Positions 40,041-43,130 of a DNA stretch of 43,130 nucleotides are shown piece by piece. The position numbers and the translations under genes are program-made. Source of the DNA: Candidatus Thorarchaeota archaeon. GTDB lineage: Archaea > Asgardarchaeota > Thorarchaeia > Thorarchaeales > Thorarchaeaceae. Location of the stretch: positions 1 through 43,130 of the forward strand of contig PRDI01000007.1 of the NCBI GenBank assembly GCA_003345595.1, given 5' to 3'. Below the pieces are notes generated by a model. That model did no database searches and had not been told where the DNA came from. It saw only the letters and a program-made list of their open reading frames with translations. Each line of letters opens with the position of its first letter. Positions within the stretch are counted from its first letter, which is position 1.

Positions 40041-40730
40041 ATGCGTGACCGAATGACTGCAGTCCGTGCATCTGTCGCTGACATAGTGAACGGCGAGTAC
40101 ACGGAAGACGAGGGGGCTAAGGTGCTGTCTCCCTTCGGTGTTGAACTGAGACGCGTGGTGCTGGTCGGTCTAGTGGTCAACAGGTACTCGGGGCAGGGCT
40201 TTTCCAGTATCACCATAGATGATGGATCTCAGACGATTCGGGTAAAGGCTTGGCGAGAAGATGCCAGTTCTCTCGAGAAAATCAGCTCCGGTTCGCTTGT
40301 TCTTGTTGTTGGAAAGATACGGAAGTACAATGAAGAGATACACATAGCACCTGAGATTGTTCGTGAGATGAACGACCCAAACTTCATGACTCTTCACACA
40401 CTCGAACGTCTTAGGGGTGTCATGACTCTAAGCGGAGTGTCAACTCCCGAGAGTTCTAGCCTTGAGGACGAGGAAACGGGCGCGGTCATCTCGGTGCAGA
40501 AGGAGCCAAGTGCTGTTGAAGATTCAACATCGGGGCTAAAGCTCAAACACATTCTGCAGTACATCCAGCAGAATGCGCGTCCTGATGGGGTGCCAATCGA
40601 AGACATTGTGGCATTCTTTGGGGCAAGAGGTCATGCAAAGACTGACATTCAGCTCAAGGTAATTGACCTTCAGGGTGAAGAGAAAATCAGGGAGGTCAAG
40701 GCAGGGCGCTACGTTCTGACCGAGCTGTAA
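40041..40730 (+). CDS. RPA2/RPA32-like single-stranded DNA-binding protein
   Basis: A 229-residue protein. One OB fold (about 38-112) has RRVVLVGLVVNRYSGQGFSS, ITIDDGSQTIRVKAW and SGSLVLVVGKIRKYNEEIHI. An acidic flexible linker (about 125-165) follows. The C-terminal winged helix contains LKLKHILQYIQQNARPDGVP and TDIQLKVIDLQGEEKIREV. This OB-linker-wH order is that of the eukaryotic RPA32 subunit. Its single OB fold suggests it works with a larger RPA partner not present here. AAGGGA precedes ATG 40041. Neighbouring FEN1 fits a DNA-replication context. Confidence 0.88.
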   Translation: MRDRMTAVRASVADIVNGEYTEDEGAKVLSPFGVELRRVVLVGLVVNRYSGQGFSSITIDDGSQTIRVKAWREDASSLEKISSGSLVLVVGKIRKYNEEIHIAPEIVREMNDPNFMTLHTLERLRGVMTLSGVSTPESSSLEDEETGAVISVQKEPSAVEDSTSGLKLKHILQYIQQNARPDGVPIEDIVAFFGARGHAKTDIQLKVIDLQGEEKIREVKAGRYVLTEL

Positions 40731-40814
40731 TCAGTATCACGTTCTGACTGCCTTGCCCTACAGGCACACTGCCGGAGCAGAAGCTTCAATAGTGCAGGCA
40801 ACTTGCCCTCAAGC

Positions 40815-41228
40815 ATGGACAACTACGAGAAGATGCTCCAGAGAGCAAGGTCTCAAGTTCCCGCTGATGCATTCAAGAGATCCGGCGAGCGATTTCAAGT
40901 GCCCAAAGCTCAGCTTATGATTCAAGGCAATAGAAGCCTCTGGCAGAACTTCCACGAGATTGTCGGTGTTGTAAACCGGCCGGGAAAGGAGGTCCTCAAA
41001 TACATTTCAGGACAGCTTGCTACGGCAGGGACTTTCGAGGGCAGTAATGCGGTCTTCCAGGGCAAATTCACTTCTGATGCAGTTGATGATGTGTTGGCAC
41101 ACTACATAGAATACTATGTCATATGTCCTGTCTGCGGGCGTCCTGATACGGCTGAGATCAAAGACGAGAATGCATATTGGCTTCAATGCTCAGCGTGTGG
41201 CGCACGAACATCAATACGACCTGTCTGA
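40815..41228 (+). CDS. aif2b: translation initiation factor aIF2 subunit beta
   Basis: A 137-residue beta subunit of the initiator-tRNA-delivering aIF2 complex. An N-terminal helix (MDNYEKMLQRARSQVP) contacts the gamma subunit. A central alpha-beta domain has RSLWQNFHEIVGVVNRPGKE and LKYISGQLATAGTF. A zinc domain has CPVC and CSAC (C-x2-C-x17-C-x2-C). ATG 40815 is used rather than TTG 40803 because family members begin at MDNYEKML-like. No ribosome-binding site is visible; a TTCAATAG about 28 bases upstream fits a leaderless transcript. DUF424 and NMD3 genes follow, a grouping common in archaea. Confidence 0.95.
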   Translation: MDNYEKMLQRARSQVPADAFKRSGERFQVPKAQLMIQGNRSLWQNFHEIVGVVNRPGKEVLKYISGQLATAGTFEGSNAVFQGKFTSDAVDDVLAHYIEYYVICPVCGRPDTAEIKDENAYWLQCSACGARTSIRPV

Positions 41229-41472
41229 GTCCCGTGTGCCATAGACTGCTTGTCCTTCCCTAGACTCAGATGGCCAATCCAAGCTGCAATACAACGTGTT
41301 TCATTGCCGGTACGATTCCTGTCGCCACATAATCCTTTATAGCCCACAAGGGGTACTGAAGACTACTGATGCTCTCAGAATCACAATTGACAAAGAAACT
41401 CGACGTCCACTTGCGAATTCCGACGGCGGCCGCGCGAATCGTTTCACCGGTCTTGCTCTAGGAGGTAATTGG

Positions 41473-41772
41473 TTGGTTTCCGTGTATATGCGGGTGCGAG
41501 AAACACTCGAACACTACCTCGTGGCCATATGTGATGAGGCTCTGCTTGGTCAGACTCTGGTCCAAGGCAAGATTCGTTTTAAGGTCAGTGAGGAGTTCTA
41601 CGGCGGTGAACTCATCGACATGGAAAAGTGTCTTGAGCACCTGAAGAGAGCGACAATCGTGAATATGATTGGAAACAATACTGTCAAGGCCGCAATCGAA
41701 GCCGGGATTGTCCACAAAGGGGCTGTGTTGTACATCGACGGTCATCCACACGCGCAGTGGGTCAAACTTTGA
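41473..41772 (+). CDS. DUF424 conserved archaeal protein
   Basis: A 99-residue protein matching the DUF424 family: VSVYMRVRETLEHYLVAICD, GKIRFKVSEEFYGGELIDME and the closing VLYIDGHPHAQWVKL. Its biochemical role is unknown, but the family often lies beside aIF2-beta, hinting at translation. The frame is open back to 41296, but GGAGGT at 41461-41466 lies 6 bases before TTG 41473. That start gives the normal family length, and upstream codons have no family-like sequence. Confidence 0.85.
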   Translation: MVSVYMRVRETLEHYLVAICDEALLGQTLVQGKIRFKVSEEFYGGELIDMEKCLEHLKRATIVNMIGNNTVKAAIEAGIVHKGAVLYIDGHPHAQWVKL

Positions 41773-41865
41773 TAGGTTTGTCATTCTATGATAAGCCTTT
41801 CAGCCTAACACGAGATGCCTTTCTCTATCCAAACATGGAACCTAGCTGTCCGCCTGATACGTCCA

Positions 41866-41874
41866 CGTTTTAAG
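41866..41874 (+). promoter_or_regulatory. TATA-like element for nmd3
   Basis: CGTTTTAAG is centred about 36 bases before TTG 41906, implying a short leader. Confidence 0.35.
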
Positions 41875-41905
41875 CAGAAGAAATGATGAACCGCTGGCGA
41901 TTGCC

Positions 41906-43006
41906 TTGAATGCACCATGTTATCTCTGTGGCAAAGATGCCGTGCTAGATGGCCTGTGCGCCGAATGCTACAACAGAGAGCATCCCCTCATACGCGTTTC
42001 GTCCCCACTAGAGATAATTGCCTGTAAGCGATGCGGTTCCGTCAAAATCCCCGGTGGATGGAGGACGATACCACTCTCGTCCTCCGAGTCAGACGAGCTA
42101 ATGCTCAGACAGATAGACAACCTACTGTCGCGTGAGGTTGAACGTCTCACAGATGACGTGGAAATCACCTATAACGTCGAGAACAGGCTCGACAGGGTCC
42201 TGTACATCAGGGTCAAAGCCGCAGGGAGGTCTCATACATCTCTAGAGCCTCATACTGAGGAATATCCAGTAGAGGTGCGCTTAAGCTACGTGACATGTGA
42301 TACCTGTGGCATGATGAGCGGCGGTTATCACGAGGCCATTCTCCAAATCAGGGCGGACGGCCGCGAAGTCACTGACGTGGAGGAAGAGGAGATCCTTTCC
42401 ATTGTCACCCAAATCGCAGAGAAGGAGTATGGAAAGGATGCCAAAGCTTTCGCAACCGAAAGCAAGCGGACTAAGATCGGCTTTGACTTCAAGATGGGCT
42501 CTGATCATATGGCTCGGCTCGTAGCGGACGAATTGCAGTCTAGATACCTTGCTGATAGGAAAGAGAACTACAAGCTGATCGGGCAAGAGCATGGAGGGAA
42601 GGGAAAGTATCGCGTGACAATACTCATAAGACTGCCGCGATGGGTCGCAGGTGATTTTGTGAGGGTCGCAGGCAGGCCATGCCAAGTGATATCAATCAAC
42701 CGGAACGGAATGACCTGTCAAGACCTGACCGATGGTCAGAAATCCACAATAAACCCCAAGAGCTCGAAGTGGCGCACATTGGAGTTCTTGGCGTCCCAGT
42801 CTGTTAAACGGGAGTACATGGTTCTATCCCGAGGGTACGGGCAGTCTGTTCAGCTAATGGATGCAAAGACATTCACAACGGTAGACGTTGTGGAGACCCC
42901 GCTGAGTTCGGAGTGGCGCTCCGGAAGCAGAGTGTTTCTGGCTGAGATCGATGGTGTTCTTTACCCCTTGCCCGAATCTGCTGCCCTTGAATCTGATGCC
43001 GTGTAG
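41906..43006 (+). CDS. nmd3: NMD3 homolog, large-subunit assembly/export factor
   Basis: A 366-residue protein of the NMD3 family, which in eukaryotes binds the 60S subunit and adapts it for nuclear export; the archaeal protein probably acts in 50S maturation. The zinc knuckles are CYLC, CAEC, CKRC and CDTC (in the family's CxxC-repeat N-terminus). Further family blocks are RSHTSLEPHTEEYPVEVRLS, GFDFKMGSDHMARLVADELQ and YRVTILIRLPRWVAGDFVRV. The start is TTG 41906 (MNAPCYLCGKDAV) with a TATA-like sequence about 36 bases upstream. It closes the aIF2-beta/DUF424/NMD3 group. Confidence 0.93.
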   Translation: MNAPCYLCGKDAVLDGLCAECYNREHPLIRVSSPLEIIACKRCGSVKIPGGWRTIPLSSSESDELMLRQIDNLLSREVERLTDDVEITYNVENRLDRVLYIRVKAAGRSHTSLEPHTEEYPVEVRLSYVTCDTCGMMSGGYHEAILQIRADGREVTDVEEEEILSIVTQIAEKEYGKDAKAFATESKRTKIGFDFKMGSDHMARLVADELQSRYLADRKENYKLIGQEHGGKGKYRVTILIRLPRWVAGDFVRVAGRPCQVISINRNGMTCQDLTDGQKSTINPKSSKWRTLEFLASQSVKREYMVLSRGYGQSVQLMDAKTFTTVDVVETPLSSEWRSGSRVFLAEIDGVLYPLPESAALESDAV

Positions 43007-43130
43007 AACTGATGGCCGTTTTCGTCGTGGGAAATCTCTTCGCACGAGTATGACAGAAGCAACTCGACCAAGCTCAGTGCGAGGCCTTGGCTGTCAAAGA
43101 TGGATTGAATGGCTTTGCGTCGCTACGCTT

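Noticed and set aside
41410..41450. EcoRI, NotI and AgeI recognition sites close together, resembling a cloning linker.
   Set aside because: The surrounding sequence is continuous with native DNA and no known adaptor sequence is present, so chance is the simplest explanation.

Overview
The window is a compact stretch of an archaeal chromosome at roughly 50% G+C. The archaeal assignment rests on 50S proteins uL16/L10e and eL33/L35Ae, deoxyhypusine synthase, aIF2-beta, aEF1-beta, NMD3, TrmY, an RPA-like protein, FEN1, a Hef helicase-nuclease, SRP54 and a two-domain CDC48. A MglA-like small GTPase next to a roadblock protein, plus the overall gene content, makes an Asgard lineage (Thorarchaeota-like) my best guess. 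That is an inference, because no rRNA or phylogeny is available. I see no tRNA, rRNA, CRISPR array, insertion sequence or prophage. No gene-free stretch exceeds 300 bases. The longest gaps are about 240-275 bases and hold promoters, short dyads or nothing I recognise.

Layout. 1-2221: tail of an unknown gene, then GTPase, roadblock protein and cis-prenyltransferase. 2360-3610: an orphan all-helical protein. 3552-6027 (minus): beta and alpha parts of an ADP-forming acyl/acetyl-CoA synthetase. 6178-11031: a biotin-synthase-like radical SAM enzyme, two membrane proteins, eL33, deoxyhypusine synthase and an anchored extracellular protein. 11282-15818: uL16, then a minus-strand SRP54-TrmY-DRG-type GTPase-TrmJ cluster. 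15943-21426: orphan PyrI, then V/A-ATPase subunits F and A, a uracil-DNA glycosylase plus membrane protein with their own promoter, and subunit B. 21474-24744 (minus): a DUF2095-like protein, a radical SAM protein and a GlmU-like sugar-phosphate nucleotidylyltransferase. 25018-28849: two winged-helix regulators, Hef and a PRC-barrel-like protein. 28921-33565: deoxyribose-phosphate aldolase with a zinc-finger tail, an aldehyde:ferredoxin oxidoreductase, and a Zn-ribbon/PUA/PP-loop/ferredoxin protein. 33525-35582: a doubtful small ORF, a GT-C-like membrane protein and a RibL-like nucleotidyltransferase. 35572-38712 (minus): a wHTH protein, CDC48, aEF1-beta and a Zn-ribbon protein. 38906-43006: FEN1, RPA-like protein, aIF2-beta, DUF424 and NMD3.

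How the genes fit together. Deoxyribose-5-phosphate aldolase makes acetaldehyde and glyceraldehyde-3-phosphate. The adjacent AOR could oxidise acetaldehyde to acetate with reduction of ferredoxin. The ADP-forming synthetase interconverts acetyl-CoA and acetate with ATP gain. Together these suggest nucleoside-sugar or aldehyde fermentation. Translation genes (uL16, eL33, aEF1-beta, aIF2-beta, NMD3, TrmY, TrmJ, Dys, SRP54) and DNA-repair genes (FEN1, RPA, Hef, UDG) make up much of the rest.

Gene starts follow two patterns. Some have a GGTGA/GAGG-type ribosome-binding site 5-9 nt before the start. Others have a TATA box about 30 nt before the start codon, implying short or absent leaders. TTG and GTG starts are common. 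Convergent neighbours repeatedly overlap at their 3' ends (59, 59, 16, 4 and 41 bp).
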